Origin: Hofstenia miamia
Lineage: Eukaryota > Xenacoelomorpha > Acoela > Hofsteniidae
NCBI GenBank assembly: GCA_900660155.1
Contig: CABFPE010000348.1
Location: 68,307 to 132,306, forward strand
Direction: 5' to 3'
DNA: 64,000 nucleotides
In this document: piece by piece, positions 11,451 through 22,698 of the stretch
Position numbering within the stretch: position 1 is the stretch's first letter
How the letters are laid out: each line of letters starts with the position of its first letter
The notes under the pieces: model-generated
What the model saw: the letters and a program-made list of their open reading frames with translations, nothing else
The model's database searches: none
What the model was told of the DNA's origin: nothing
Made by a program: the position numbers and the translations under genes

Positions 11451-11539
11451 CATTTTGTGTCTTCCTTCTTCCTCTTTGATTTCAATTTCGTCCTCCTTTA
11501 CTTTTATTGTCCTATTTGCAGAAAAATATGACACATCCA

Positions 11540-11880
11540 TTGTTTGTTAGGAAATCATTCCCCAATATAAACTAATAAGGTAGCAGATTGCTCAAATGTC
11601 GTGTTTTTTATTCTCATCTGCACTGCATTTATCATTCCTTTTGTGTCAATATACTCTCCTGATGCATTGATTGATCATTTATTACAGCTGTTCAAGTCTT
11701 CCTGTTTGAAAACTAATTTTGTTGTACACTTATCTGTAATTATCAAAGTTGCTGCTCCAGTATTGATCATTGCTTTTGTCATCACACCATTAATCATTAT
11801 TGATATCATATTTATGTTATCCAGATTCGTCAAGATCATTATAGAGGCACAGTTTTTATGAGTCAGCACTCTAGCTAATT
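11540..11880 (-). pseudogene. Aspartic protease (element A, first of three assembled copies)
   Basis: The open segment 11675-11869 contains MISIMINGVMTKAMINTGAA followed by TLIITDKCTTKL. This is the retropepsin active-site loop with DTGA changed to NTGA, so the catalytic Asp is lost. The flap side (LNSCNKK..) follows, with a stop. The same text recurs at 12336-12512 and 12737-12931, with a Ser/Pro difference near the N-terminus. Confidence 0.75.
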
Positions 11881-13395
11881 TTCTGACTCTTTGTCACTCT
11901 GTGATGCTTCATTCATTTCATTCTCTGAATCTTTCAGATCCTCATCCTCATAATAAGCCTCTCTGTCTCTGATTATGATTATCTGTTTGGTACAATCAGG
12001 TTTCTTGTGACCCTTTTGTCAAAAAGTGTAGCATTTAACATCTTTTTCTCTCACTTTCCTAGTCTTCCCATTCTTGCCTTTGATTCCTATGATTTTCTCT
12101 GGTTTGCTTTCACTGTATGGCTTGCTTGAGGGTTGTTTTTTTAAATTAGTTCTCCATGTTGGTGTCTCCCTATGCCAGGCAGCTTACTTTTTAGATCCAT
12201 GCATTATTTTCAATCATTGCTTGAATATTGACTGCTTTTCAGATCATCTTCTTTAATTTATCATCCACATCCATTTAATTTCAAATTGTGTCATGATGCT
12301 CTCTGGCATCCTTTTGCATATGTGTGAAAACAGANCAAGTCTTCCTGTTTGAAAACTAATTTTGTTGTACACTTATCTGTAATTATCAAAGTTGCTGCTC
12401 CAGTATTGATCATTGCTTTTGTCATCACACCATTAATCATTATTGATATCATATTTATGTTATCCAGATTCGTCAAGATCATTATAGGTGCACAGTTTTT
12501 ATGAGTCAGCACTCTAGCTAATTTTCTGACTCTTTGTCACTCTGTGATGCTTCATTCATTTCATTCTCTGAATCTATCAAATCCTCATCCTCATAATAAA
12601 CCTCTCTGTCTCTGATTATGTGCCCAATATAAACTAATAAGGTAGCAGATTGCTCAAATGTCGTGTTTTTTATTCTCATCTGCACTGCATTTATCATTCC
12701 TTTTGTGTCAATATACTCTCCTGATGCATTGATTGATCATTTATTACAGCTGTTCAAGTCTTCCTGTTTGAAAACTAATTTTGTTGTACACTTATCTGTA
12801 ATTATCAAAGTTGCTGCTCCAGTATTGATCATTGCTTTTGTCATCACACCATTAATCATTATTGATATCATATTTATGTTATCCAGATTCGTCAAGATCA
12901 TTATAGGTGCACAGTTTTTATGAGTCAGCACTCTAGCTAATTTTCTGACTCTTTGTCACTCTGTGATGCTTCATTCATTTCATTCTCTGAATCTATCAAA
13001 TCCTCATCCTCATAATAAACCTCTCTGTCTCTGATTATGATTATCTGTTTGGTACAATCAGGTTTCTTGTGACCCTTTTGTCAAAAAGTGTAGCATTTAA
13101 CATCTTTTTCTCTCACTTTCCTAGTCTTCCCATTCTTGCCTTTGATTCCTATGATTTTCTCTGGTTTGCTTTCACTGTATGGCTTGCTTGAGGGTTGTTT
13201 TTTTAAATTTGTTCTCCATGTTGGTGTCTCCCTATGCCAGGCAGCTTACTTTTTAGATCCATGCATTATTTTCAATCATTGCTTGAATATTGACTGCTTT
13301 TCAGATCATCTTCTTTAATTTATCATCCACATCCATTTAATTTCAAATTGTGTCATGATGCTCTCTGGCATCCTTTTGCATATGTGTGAAAACAG
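11561..13395. repeat. Two and a part copies of one 1.06-kb gag-pol block
   Basis: Copy 1 (11561-12334) ends at a single n (12335). A partial copy (12336-12619) then restarts inside the protease, and a full copy (12620-13395) follows, offset by about 1062 bp from copy 1. The second and third copies share base differences against copy 1 (for example ATAGGTGCAC versus ATAGAGGCAC, and ATCAAATCC versus TTCAGATCC). Each carries the protease, and the two full copies carry the zinc-knuckle segment. A stitched set of two alleles or near-identical elements explains this better than a real tandem array. Confidence 0.75.
11985..12075 (-). pseudogene. CCHC zinc knuckle of Gag (element A), damaged
   Basis: Minus-strand text near 11993-12040 reads KCYTF, a stop, then QKGHKKPDC. 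Element B has the intact KCYGCGQKSHKKPDC. The second Cys is replaced by Phe and the following Gly codon is a TGA stop, so RNA-binding nucleocapsid function is lost. The second copy at about 13055-13102 has the same defects. Confidence 0.65.
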
Positions 13396-13750
13396 ATTGT
13401 ACTTTGAGTAACTGTTCTCTCTTCAGCTTAGCCTCACTAATTGCTTCACTTGTTGAATGTAGTTCCATATATCTTTGCTCTTTTTCATTTTGGTAGCATT
13501 TAGAATAATTTGGTACTGATTCTTAAAACTTTCATTTTCATAGTAGTTGTAGTTCCTTTCTGTGTCCATATCCAGTAGCAAATAATACTGGTAAGCTGTT
13601 CCTGTAGGGGGAGTCTTCCTGCTGCTGCTTGCTGGCTTAGTTTTCTTTCTGCCATGGTAATCTTGAACATCTGCAACCATTCAACAAATGTTGGGTTATA
13701 TCCATCTACCCTCCCATTGAATTTCAGTAGCATTGCCTTGCAGGGTATGC
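13396..13750 (-). pseudogene. Capsid-like part of Gag (element A)
   Basis: Overlapping frames 13500-13733 and 13423-13680 together carry FNGRVDGYNPTFVEWLQMFK, ITMAERKLSQQAAA and, in the second frame, AYQYYLLLDMDTERNYNYYE. Element B has the same sequence without the frame change (FNRRVDGYNPTFTEWLQMFK; HYLLLDAEMKRNY). A frameshift therefore lies near 13620. This is the conserved core of this family's Gag. An upstream TAA at about 13835 replaces a CAA codon. Confidence 0.7.
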
Positions 13751-14560
13751 TGTCACTGGTTATATTTTACAGTAGTATTGAGCTTTTGTATCTCAGTTTG
13801 CTGTGGTTTTTAATTGCATCCTCATCTTGTAATTAGGTGGTTACATATCTCATGATTTCATTTATGAGTTTATGCTTGTCTCTGTCCAGTTCTTTGTATC
13901 TTGTTCTTCTGTCTGTTGTCATGGGTGGTACTTGCAACTCATTCTCCTTAACTGTTTGAAATTCTATTTCGTGGGTCTGTATGTTTCCTTGTTTTTCTTC
14001 TTCAGGCAGTTGTATTAGTCTTAGTTTATCTCTTAGTTGTTCAAGCTCTTCTGATTGTATGTCATTGTCTTGTATCAGCTGTCTGTTCTCTCTTTCCAAT
14101 CACTGATTTCGTTCTTGCCATAGTTGATTTTGTTCCAGAGATCTTTTATTGGATTCTGATAATTTTTGGGTGAGTATCTTAATTTCGTTTTGGAACAGTT
14201 TGCTCTGCCTTTCTACTCTCATCTCCATTTCTGCCTTAATTTTGTTTATGGTGCTCTCATTCTGTTGCTCCATTTGTTTGAATTTGTTGTTCAGTTGTTC
14301 TATTTCACTTTTTAAGAGTGTTTCCATTTCTTGGCTTCTTTTCAACATTTCAACTATTTCTTGTTGACTTGTCTCAGGGGTGAATGTAGTGACTGTAACT
14401 CCATAGCAGGAGATGAATCTTTGTCTCCAGAATACAATGCTGAGTGTGTAGCTCTGGGAGTTACTATCCTGGGTGCTGTCTTCTTGGCATTGCCTTTTTT
14501 TCCTTTAGTCATTTTATCATCTGGTTTGTAGTGGTGCCCCTTCTTGGTCACGATTCTGTA
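13751..14560 (-). pseudogene. N-terminal coiled-coil half of Gag (element A)
   Basis: The probable start at 14551 reads MTKKGHHYKPDDKMTKGKKG, a strongly basic N-terminus. After a frameshift near 14355 a long heptad-rich stretch follows (MLKRSQEMETLLKSEIEQL, then QNEIKILTQKLSESNKRSL, then ERENRQLIQDNDIQ). In-frame stops lie at about 14100 (TGA; element B keeps a Lys codon here) and 13835. The coiled coil would mediate Gag assembly, which is inferred from its composition. The homologous region of element B is at 47.5-48.6 kb. Confidence 0.7.
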
Positions 14561-14761
14561 GACTATCGACGTCTGGTGTTATTTTCATTGGTGCTTGTAG
14601 TCCCACTTTTAGTTTTAGGTGATGTTGGAGTGTCCAAGTTGCTCCACTGAATGTTTCCTTGGCACCTTCCATTGTAGAAGAAATTTTTGTGTTCTGTGAT
14701 GAAAGAAATATCTTGCCTCTGGTAGGTAAAAGAAATTCTTTCCAATTGGCCTGTTCTTTTT

Positions 14762-14778
14762 GGCTTTCATGGTCACCA
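14762..14778 (-). promoter_or_regulatory. Primer binding site of element A
   Basis: On the minus strand the LTR ends in GATGTTACA and is followed by TGGTGACCATGAAAGCC. It starts with TGG as expected for a tRNA primer, and the same TGGTGAC start follows the LTR of element B (48.70-48.72 kb). Confidence 0.6.
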
Positions 14779-15264
14779 TGTAACATCCTCTACTGGACAT
14801 TGTCACTATTTCACTTTGCTACTTTATAGCTTTAGCAGTGTACTTGAGCGTCGAGATGTACATGTTTGATACTGCTTAACTTCAACTTAGTTCCATTAAC
14901 TTTAGTTAACAAACAGAACTATAATCACTATTTAGGTGACGAAGCCACACAGCCATCTCTTCTAATCATTGATAGTGGGCATCCACCCAAAGCCACATCC
15001 AGTATCACTTACTCACTGATGATCCATTGTTTGAGTTCCACTTCTCAGCTCATTGATAATCCTTATGTGTACCTTATCCTAGCTCAGTGCATACTCAAGA
15101 CAAGACACAACTCGACTTAATCTCTATTTGTAAAATTGTTTCATGTACTTGCAACCTGACTTGTCACTAGCTGCATAGTTAGTATTACATGTGGCCATTA
15201 TCAAAATATATTGGCTTTAATAAACTAGTTTAATATACAGCAGCTTCCTAACCTACATTTAATA
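14779..15264 (-). repeat. 5' LTR of element A, truncated
   Basis: On the plus strand it starts TGTAACATCCTCTACTGG and follows the family LTR text through ACTATTTAGGTGAC (about 14930), the GTGTACCTTATCCTAGC block (about 15066) and CAGCTTCCTAACC (about 15240). At about 15264 it leaves the family sequence and enters a coding-like segment, so the outer half of the LTR is missing. It is more diverged than the LTRs of element B. Confidence 0.75.
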
Positions 15265-15313
15265 ATCATTAATCCTCCTTTGTCAGGAGGAGTTTTACCA
15301 GTCCCTGGCTTAC

Positions 15314-15444
15314 GTTGAATAGCTGTTTGTAAACCATCATGTTTCAGTGATTGATAGTTTCGATCAATTGGCGTTTTACTGATTTCAGCAAAAGAAGTTA
15401 GGTAAAATTTCAGCCCATTTAGTGAGTCCCCATGTTGGCTTTTC
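15314..15444 (-). CDS. Exon-like segment of an unidentified gene
   Basis: On the minus strand, a 131-bp segment lies between a good acceptor (TTTTATTCAAACAG, then G) and a good donor (CAAC, then GTAAGC). Its open frame reads LNGLKFYLTSFAEISKTPID and then RNYQSLKHDGLQTAIQ. Composition and codon use look like real coding sequence, unlike the surrounding AT-rich DNA. I do not recognise the family. The open frame extends past both splice sites (15225-15461), so a relic of another kind is possible. The neighbouring exon-like segment at 16.5-16.8 kb on the same strand may belong to the same gene. Confidence 0.4.
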
Positions 15445-16506
15445 CTGTTTGAATAAAACAATTACATGTATTTGAAAATCAATAAGCTATGCCATTTAGC
15501 TGTGGAGATAATGAATTTAATTAATAATAATGTAGATGTCATATCTGAAAGAATGAGTTATTCTGATTGGCTAATGAATTACAAGACATAACACGCGTAA
15601 ATAAATGCTTATCATTTACAAAAATACACTTTGTAAATTTTTCACTTTCATCAATTATTTTGGAAATATTTCTTTTATGATTTTTTTCTAAAACTATTAA
15701 TTTGCAAATTTTAATCATTGAACATTTTTTTCTTGAAAACTTTTTTCTTGAAAATATTAAAACAATTTGCACCAAAAAAATTTAATTGATACAGATTTAT
15801 TCTAGGATGACTTTCAAATTCAACAAAAATTGATATATTTTTGTGCCGTGATAGGCTCATGCTTGAAAGTTTTTTAAATTTCATGCTGTGCTGTGCTTGT
15901 GTCTAAAGCGTTTTTTCATTCTGTGCTTGTGCTAAAATAATCTAGATACAGTTCCAACACTGGTAAACATCATCTCATTCTTAATAATAACGTTGAATAA
16001 GACATTAATTTGGATGCTATGGTGTGAAATGTATGATGTGAGATTACGCATTACAGACCAAACTGATAGAAATTACTAAGTAGGTCTTCTTTTTCATTAT
16101 ACTAATACATACTTTTTTTCTGTTTTTTCATTATTTCCATTAGTTATTGTGTATGTAAATTCAAAACTATTATCATTAGTTCAATTTAGGTTTTATTGGA
16201 TTAATTGCATGTTTTAGCAATATCAACTATGTGAGAAAATGAACAATGACATCTATCTTGGAATGCTCTTGTGTTTAGAAATATTTATTAATTACAACTT
16301 TTATAAAACAATTTCAGTCTCTCAAACAAAGTGTTTGTAAAACAAAAATACATTAAAAATGTACGGAAATATAGTTGCACCACATTGTTTTCTATGCGTA
16401 TCCAAACCACTTATTATCAGTTTCTTTGTTCCATCTGATATATTTATATCCGTTCTGTATTTCACTTTTCATGTCAACATAAAATACCAATCTAAAATTT
16501 CATCTT

Positions 16507-16785
16507 CTACATATGAAATTTTCTTAATTCTTTGGTATCCTCTCTTATTGTTGAGGTACTCCTAGAGGCTGATGAAACCGATGGGGTCATGTTATCACTA
16601 AATGCACCTAATTCTAAAATATATAATAAACATTGAAACTTGAATTTTTGTTTGTCATCAAACATTGTATCAAATTCAAAGTCCACAATTGCATCACATT
16701 CACACCACGTCAGCCTGCCAATGTTTACACAAAGGTTAAAAGGTGAAAGTGGGAGTCTCTTCAAATTAGTCTTAAGCTGATTCAC
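16507..16785 (-). CDS. Exon-like segment, unidentified, same strand as 15.3 kb
   Basis: A minus-strand open stretch has a non-repetitive, gene-like composition: NQLKTNLKRLPLSPFNLCVN, IGRLTWCECDAIVDFEFDTM, FDDKQKFKF, and near the end SDNMTPSVSSASRST and IREDTKELRKF before a stop. An internal TATATATTTTAG acceptor-like site at about 16620 suggests that the last part could be a separate exon. There is no in-frame ATG at the left edge; the open stretch starts after a TGA. I do not recognise the protein. It may be an upstream exon of the segment at 15314-15444. Confidence 0.35.
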   Translation of the reverse strand: MNQLKTNLKRLPLSPFNLCVNIGRLTWCECDAIVDFEFDTMFDDKQKFKFQCLLYILELGAFSDNMTPSVSSASRSTSTIREDTKELRKFHM

Positions 16786-18390
16786 AATTTCTCACCCAGT
16801 AATTTTGGCAAAGGTTAAGCTTCTGACCTTTCTTGAACAGGCTAAATTTAGTAAAATACCAAATATTTAGTTTTCAAAGTTAAGAAATCTATAGTATATC
16901 TCACTATGCTTAGCAACAAGTTCGTCTGTACAGTGTATCTGATCCAGGAATCTTGAATATCGGGACAATGATTTTACCTAGTCTCTCAGGTTTCCTAGGC
17001 CTTGCCACTTCTTTTAAAGCCAACCAAATAATCAATGATATTCTAGTCATTAATTCTCTAGATAGTATAATTATGCTTAGCTATAGCATGAACAAAGGTC
17101 ACCAGAGTTTATGTATCACTAATTCCAAACTGCAAACAAGTCTATGCAAACAGTAAAATACTTTATGTTTGATTTTATGTGGTTATTGGAATGACTAGAG
17201 ATTTTGAAGTAAGTACATAATTATTTTTTATAACAACTTGAGCACCTGTTGTTTAGAAAAATCATTGGAAATTCATTCTACCTTGGGTTTATTAAAAATA
17301 TGGAAAATAATAGCGGGAATGTATATGTAAATTGCATGGGCCACAATGTAATTCAACATTGGATTTCAAGTAAATATATCATGGTTTCATGATGTTTCTT
17401 TTGTAATTTACCAATAAGACCAAGGATAAGGCAGTTTATAATTTAATGATATCTTGACAATTATATAACTGATAACTTATCTAACAAAGTCACAAAAACG
17501 TTCAAAATGGTATTTATATTAGAATTAGGCATGCACTGGTTGCAGTAAAATTTAAATCACAGGCAACATTTTCATCGTATGCATTTTAGTATAAAATGTA
17601 TTTATTTGATTCTTAAGTGGCTTGAAATTATAGTATTAGTAAATTTTGAAGGATGTATCAGATTCTGATATCACTATTAGACCTTATCAGGTTGTCTGTC
17701 AACATTTTGTTAATCTAATGCGTAGTTTTGTACTTTGATGTATCTTGTGATTCTATGTGAGAATGCAAAATTTCATTTCAATTTTTCAATTGATTAGGCA
17801 ACATGTCCATGTCTCGAAACAAGCGATAATTGGGATACATTTTAATCATTGCATTACATTCAAAAATATATTTGAGTTGGATTTGGTGTAGAAACAACAT
17901 GATTGGAAATCGTTCTCTAAAACTCATTGATATAATAAAAAATTGTTCTATATATATATATATATATATATATACAGATAATTATAAGGCTTGAAAATTA
18001 ATTACGCTGATAAATCGACTTGACAATCCATGTGTAATCTGATCCATTTACAGTTTTATTCCAACACAATCAGGGGGCGAGTCTACAGCCGGTTTGGGTG
18101 GGCGACAAAACACCAAAATCTCTACTCTACCCCACACAATGAAACGCCCTGCCGACGTCATACAGCAGATATCCATTTTCCAATTTATTATCTACTTTAA
18201 TGTTTCTACGCATTAATGAGACTTCTTAATAATAAATACAATGCGAAGGCATGTACAACGCCTTTGTCTGAGTTTCAATTCTAAAAAATACATTAGTTGA
18301 TATGATTTCACACTAATGGGCTATAGCTGAGAGTGGCTTCAAACATAAATTTTCCTTATAATTTCACGAAAAATTAATTTAATATTTCCC
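16786..18390. other. Noncoding AT-rich stretch with a TA microsatellite
   Basis: No coding region is supported here. A (TA)n run of about 13 units lies at 17949-17974. From 18070 to 18170 the sequence is distinctly more G+C-rich (GGGGGCGAGTCTACAGCC, CTACCCCACAC, GACGTC). It shows loose inverted similarity to the G+C-rich patch at 20230-20350 (GACGTC, GTGGGGTAG), which might be the ends of an old element. I could not prove this. Confidence 0.4.
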
Positions 18391-20157
18391 AAAACATGCC
18401 TCAGAACCTTACTTTGACTTTTTATTACACCAATAATTAATATATATATATAATAAGTGGAACAGGTCGCTCCATGGAGCAAGATGGCGCTGGTAAGTCA
18501 GTAAGGTATGGGGCAAGATTTTTCTAACAAGAACTGCCAATTTTAGATCACACTTGATAAAACTTTGATTCACTTGAAAAATTTTTAAGTTCAATTATCA
18601 TGCATTTCCAACTCTTAACGAAATTAGATTCCATTCAACAACACCAGCAAGATCTTTTTGATCTCATCTGTCGTCAATAGGCTCTGCAATGATCCTTGCA
18701 AAAATATTTTGCATAAAATATTCGCATTATAGAGTTAAAATTTGTTATTTGGCTATTAATAATAATTTAAATATATATATTAGATTGCTATTGGCAGTAA
18801 TAGTAGAGATGGCATTTGAAAAATAATTCTGTATCTTCTAGACAGTTATGATTCAAAATATTTGGCAATGGTGGTGTGGTGCTGTGCTATGAAAATTGTC
18901 CTGGGCAATAAGATGTCGCAAGTAGTTTTTGGAGTGAGAATTGTTTGAGTAGGGGAATGTGGGGTAGTGTACTGCGGCCATAGCCACGGCCAGAGACTTG
19001 CTGTTAGCAGGCAATAGCCACTGCCAACGCCCTGCTTTGGCAACAGAATCACGGCCAACAGCTGACTTCGTCCAAAGGTTTTTTTTACAGACAAAATTTC
19101 GACTAAGATTGATTTTTGAACATTATGGTGAACTGGTTATTTTCATGTTTTTTATTTGTATTTTTGTTTTTAAAACTTATTCGCTTTGAAAATTGCAGTA
19201 TTCCACTTAGTAGTAATAAAAAACGCTGACTACGGCAAAAAAAATCACGGCTCCTTAACGACTACAGCTAAGANAAAACATGCCTCAGAACCTTACTTTG
19301 ACTTTTTATTACACCAATAATTAATATATATATATAATAAGTGGAACAGGTCGCTCCATGGAGCAAGATGGCGCTGGTAAGTCAGTAAGGTATGGGGCAA
19401 GATTTTTCTAACAAGAACTGCCAATTTTAGATCACACTTGATAAAACTTTGATTCACTTGAAAAATTTTTAAGTTCAATTATCATGCATTTCCAACTCTT
19501 AACGAAATTAGATTCCATTCAACAACACCAGCAAGATCTTTTTGATCTCATCTGTCGTCAATAGGCTCTGCAATGATCCTTGCAAAAATATTTTGCATAA
19601 AATATTCGCATTATAGAGTTAAAATTTGTTATTTGGCTATTAATAATAATTTAAATATATATATTAGATTGCTATTGGCAGTAATAGTAGAGATGGCATT
19701 TGAAAAATAATTCTGTATCTTCTAGACAGTTATGATTCAAAATATTTGGCAATGGTGGTGTGGTGCTGTGCTATGAAAATTGTCCTGGGCAATAAGATGT
19801 CGCAAGTAGTTTTTGGAGTGAGAATTGTTTGAGTAGGGGAATGTGGGGTAGTGTACTGCGGCCATAGCCACGGCCAGAGACTTGCTGTTAGCAGGCAATA
19901 GCCACTGCCAACGCCCTGCTTTGGCAACAGAATCACGGCCAACAGCTGACTTCGTCCAAAGGTTTTTTTTACAGACAAAATTTCGACTAAGATTGATTTT
20001 TGAACATTATGGTGAACTGGTTATTTTCATGTTTTTTATTTGTATTTTTGTTTTTAAAACTTATTCGCTTTGAAAATTGCAGTATTCCACTTAGTAGTAA
20101 TAAAAAACGCTGACTACGGCAAAAAAAATCACGGCTCCTTAACGACTACAGCTAAGA
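18391..20157. repeat. 883-bp exact duplication joined by a single n (assembly artefact)
   Basis: Bases 18391-19273 (AAAACATGCCTCAG to GCTAAGA) recur at 19275-20157 with a constant offset of 884 and no difference that I could find. The same spurious reading frames appear in both copies. A single n at 19274 marks the join. The unit itself holds a G+C-rich patch (CGGCCATAGCCACGGCC) but no gene. Perfect identity in otherwise decaying DNA, plus the n, points to contig ends placed in series. Confidence 0.85.
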
Positions 20158-21821
20158 AATTGTAGCCAACAGCCGGCCAAGGTCAAACTTCATATTGCAT
20201 GGCTGGCTAGGACCAAAAAATAGTGTTGGCTGTAGAATATAAATCTTGGCACAATATGGCGCAGACGTCAGCACCTGGAAATGGGGCAAGGCAGAAAATC
20301 TGTGGGGTAGTGGGTGGAGTAGGTTAGGTCGCAAAAATCTGCCCCACCTCCATGTCTGATGAGTGCATTGTTTTTAAAACAAAAATGAATGATAAATCGC
20401 ATAAATTTGCATTAATCTTGGTAAAGACATTTTTGCAATTCATAGATCGTACACTCGCCTCCGAACCCAATCATATCCAACTAATCTGAATTTTACTCTA
20501 TACTTAAAAAATATTACAAATTACTTACATTTTCGGTTTCCAAATGCTGATCAATTAAGAATACCCAATCATATCTTGCAAATGCATGGAAATATAATTA
20601 ATAAATTCATTGTTTTTTAAAATAATATAAAAAAAAATATTTAAAAAATTGAATTTACCTTTAACTAAATTTTTTCTGTTTGTTGTTGTAAGTTGATGCC
20701 ATTTAGCGTCTTGTTGAAAATTATTATAATTCTAAATAAATTCACAAATAATATTTAATTGAAAGTTCTAAATTATAGAATTATGCAGTAATATACATGT
20801 GCATATCAAAAATGTATAGGTAACTGATCAGCATTTCTTGCTAGTGAAGCGAGTTCAGCTGTGTTGTTGAATCTAAATAAACTTAATCTTTTAGAAATTG
20901 ATCAGTAGGGGTTAATAGCGTACTACAAGTAGAGTGAACCAAAATTCTGCATTCTATGTGGAGAACAAGCATGTACTTCCAAAGATCTTTTTTATGACTC
21001 CACATAATAAAACCAGTGCAAAGTACTAAAACATATATATTACTATAGCAAGTCAAATGATAAGGTGCATAGTAAAAGGTTCAAACCAAAAAATTCTTCA
21101 TCACCTTAAGTCGATGTACATGTATATAATTTTTATATATGTTACTCCTATTTCCAGGGGTGCACTGCTTAAGAGAAATGGTGGGAGGGACGCAAATATT
21201 GTTTTTGCAAAATGACTGTAATCACGGACTGGAGATTTGCAATAATATGAATGCACTTCGAAGCAGGCTTGAATTTGGTGTACGTAATCAATTAAAGAAT
21301 TTAACACTTCTCTAAGCTTTTTAAAAGTTTCGTGTTTGATAATTGTTAAAGTTACATTCAAATAAAATATAATAAACAATCATTTTTCTACATTTCAAAA
21401 TCAATTGCGAGACATAGTCTTTGAACTGCAGAATGTAAACCTACAATAGCACAAATATAGATTTAAATATTTTTTTTGAAATGTAGCATTTGCTTCGAAG
21501 CGAATGTAATAATTGTAGCGCCGCAAAAGTGAAAGGATATTGAGATATTCAGTATTTTAAAAGCTTGGATACAATTTGAAACAATATCCTACTTGCCTCT
21601 TACGATTTTTGTAGTGCAAATCACCAGGCCGTGATTAAAGCAATGTAAACTAGGGTTGTTGTGAATGCACAGTGGTAGTCAATGTTAGTTGAGAATAGGA
21701 GGCGATTAATTCCTCTATAATCACTAGCAAACAATTGCAATATAAAAAATGTGAAAAATTGCAAGAACACAACTAAACAAACAGAATATATTGCTGTGAA
21801 CACCTTCTAATTGCATATAAC
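20158..21821. other. Noncoding stretch
   Basis: The first 200 bases are G+C-rich (AACAGCCGGCCAAGG, GGCGCAGACGTCAGC, GTGGGGTAGTGGG) and may be an end of the old repeat noted at 18.1 kb. The remainder is AT-rich, with scattered short frames that lack gene-like composition. No RNA gene is recognised. Confidence 0.4.
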
Positions 21822-21931
21822 CAAGGGCTTCTAAAACTACTCTAGATAACAAAGTTTCATAATAATCTAATAGGCCTTCCAGAACACCTCCCGGTTTCTC
21901 AAGTGAGCAGCCCTGTATTTAGAAGCCCTTG
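21822..21931. mobile_element. hAT-type MITE, 110 bp, with perfect 8-bp target duplication
   Basis: The element starts CAAGGGCTTCTAAA and ends TTTAGAAGCCCTTG, an exact 14-bp inverted repeat. It is flanked on both sides by CATATAAC (21814-21821 and 21932-21939). An 8-bp target duplication and a CA(A/G)GG terminus are hallmarks of the hAT superfamily. It has no coding capacity and must have been moved by a transposase encoded elsewhere. The intact target duplication implies a fairly recent insertion. Confidence 0.85.
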
Positions 21932-21939
21932 CATATAAC

Positions 21940-22698
21940 GCTTCTGGTAAGTCTTTGAATTTGACAAATAAATTCACTTAAATATTTTCAAAGGGCATAT
22001 TAAGCTACGGCTAAGTCTTTCGCAAGTTGCTTTCGTAAATTACTTTCAAATTTATTGATGCACTATTTAAAATGGGTTGCACCTAAAAATAAAAAATACG
22101 ATTTTTATTTAATGTTATGCAAGTTTTCATTTCAATGATCGATTATATGCAAAAGTAGACATAAAGTATGCATAAATATGTTTTTGAAATATTGTAGACT
22201 TACAAAGGCAATATGATGTCAAAAAAGTCCCAATACGTAGATTGTGTCAGACGTCTTCATAAGGGTTAATTAATGAACGTTTCAAAATTTGTTTGTGAAA
22301 CTTAATGCAAGCAAATTGAATTTTTTATCTCTTTCCGGTATTGATGTTAAACTTAGGAAGCCTGATTAAATTTTATTGCAATAATTCATTGATTATCTCA
22401 ACAGTTATCCAGGAAATGTGGTGCAGAGCACCCTAAGCACATCTTTGAGTTATAATTCTAAGCATTGCTTCCTAAATCCTAAGTTTACCTACATTGTGAA
22501 AATATTTTCTTTCAATATCAATGCCTTAAGGTCTATGTTAAGTTGAAACCAGGATGCAGTGAATACCAATATAACCAGGTACGCAATTCAAAATGCTCAC
22601 ATATGTGTAATCGATGATTTACCAAATATATATATTTGCTTAAGGAAGATTTTAAATGCTTTTTAAAAGGTTTTAATTTTTCAATTATTTCAATTTCC
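21940..22698. other. Noncoding stretch
   Basis: AT-rich sequence without a supported gene, RNA or repeat. It lies between the hAT-type MITE and the piggyBac-type MITE. Confidence 0.4.

Larger units (their letters stand above)
9005..15264 (-). mobile_element. Ty3/gypsy retrotransposon A (minus strand), internally deleted
   Basis: Reading down the minus strand: 5' LTR (14779-15264, interrupted), primer binding site, gag with a coiled coil, zinc knuckle, protease, linker, reverse transcriptase and RNase H. Then comes only the C-terminal end of the integrase. The integrase zinc domain and core are missing at about 9325, where text equivalent to 40210 of element B runs into text equivalent to 41465. 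No 3' LTR is seen. The family is the same as element B at 33.8-49.8 kb. Confidence 0.85.

Noticed and set aside
11561..13395. A CRISPR-like or satellite array
   Set aside because: The unit is a 1.06-kb coding block repeated at an n, with no short regularly spaced repeats. Nothing resembling a CRISPR array or tRNA gene was found in the window.
18409..20073. Three small frames each present twice
   Set aside because: They only reflect the assembly duplication of 883 bp and have no gene-like composition.
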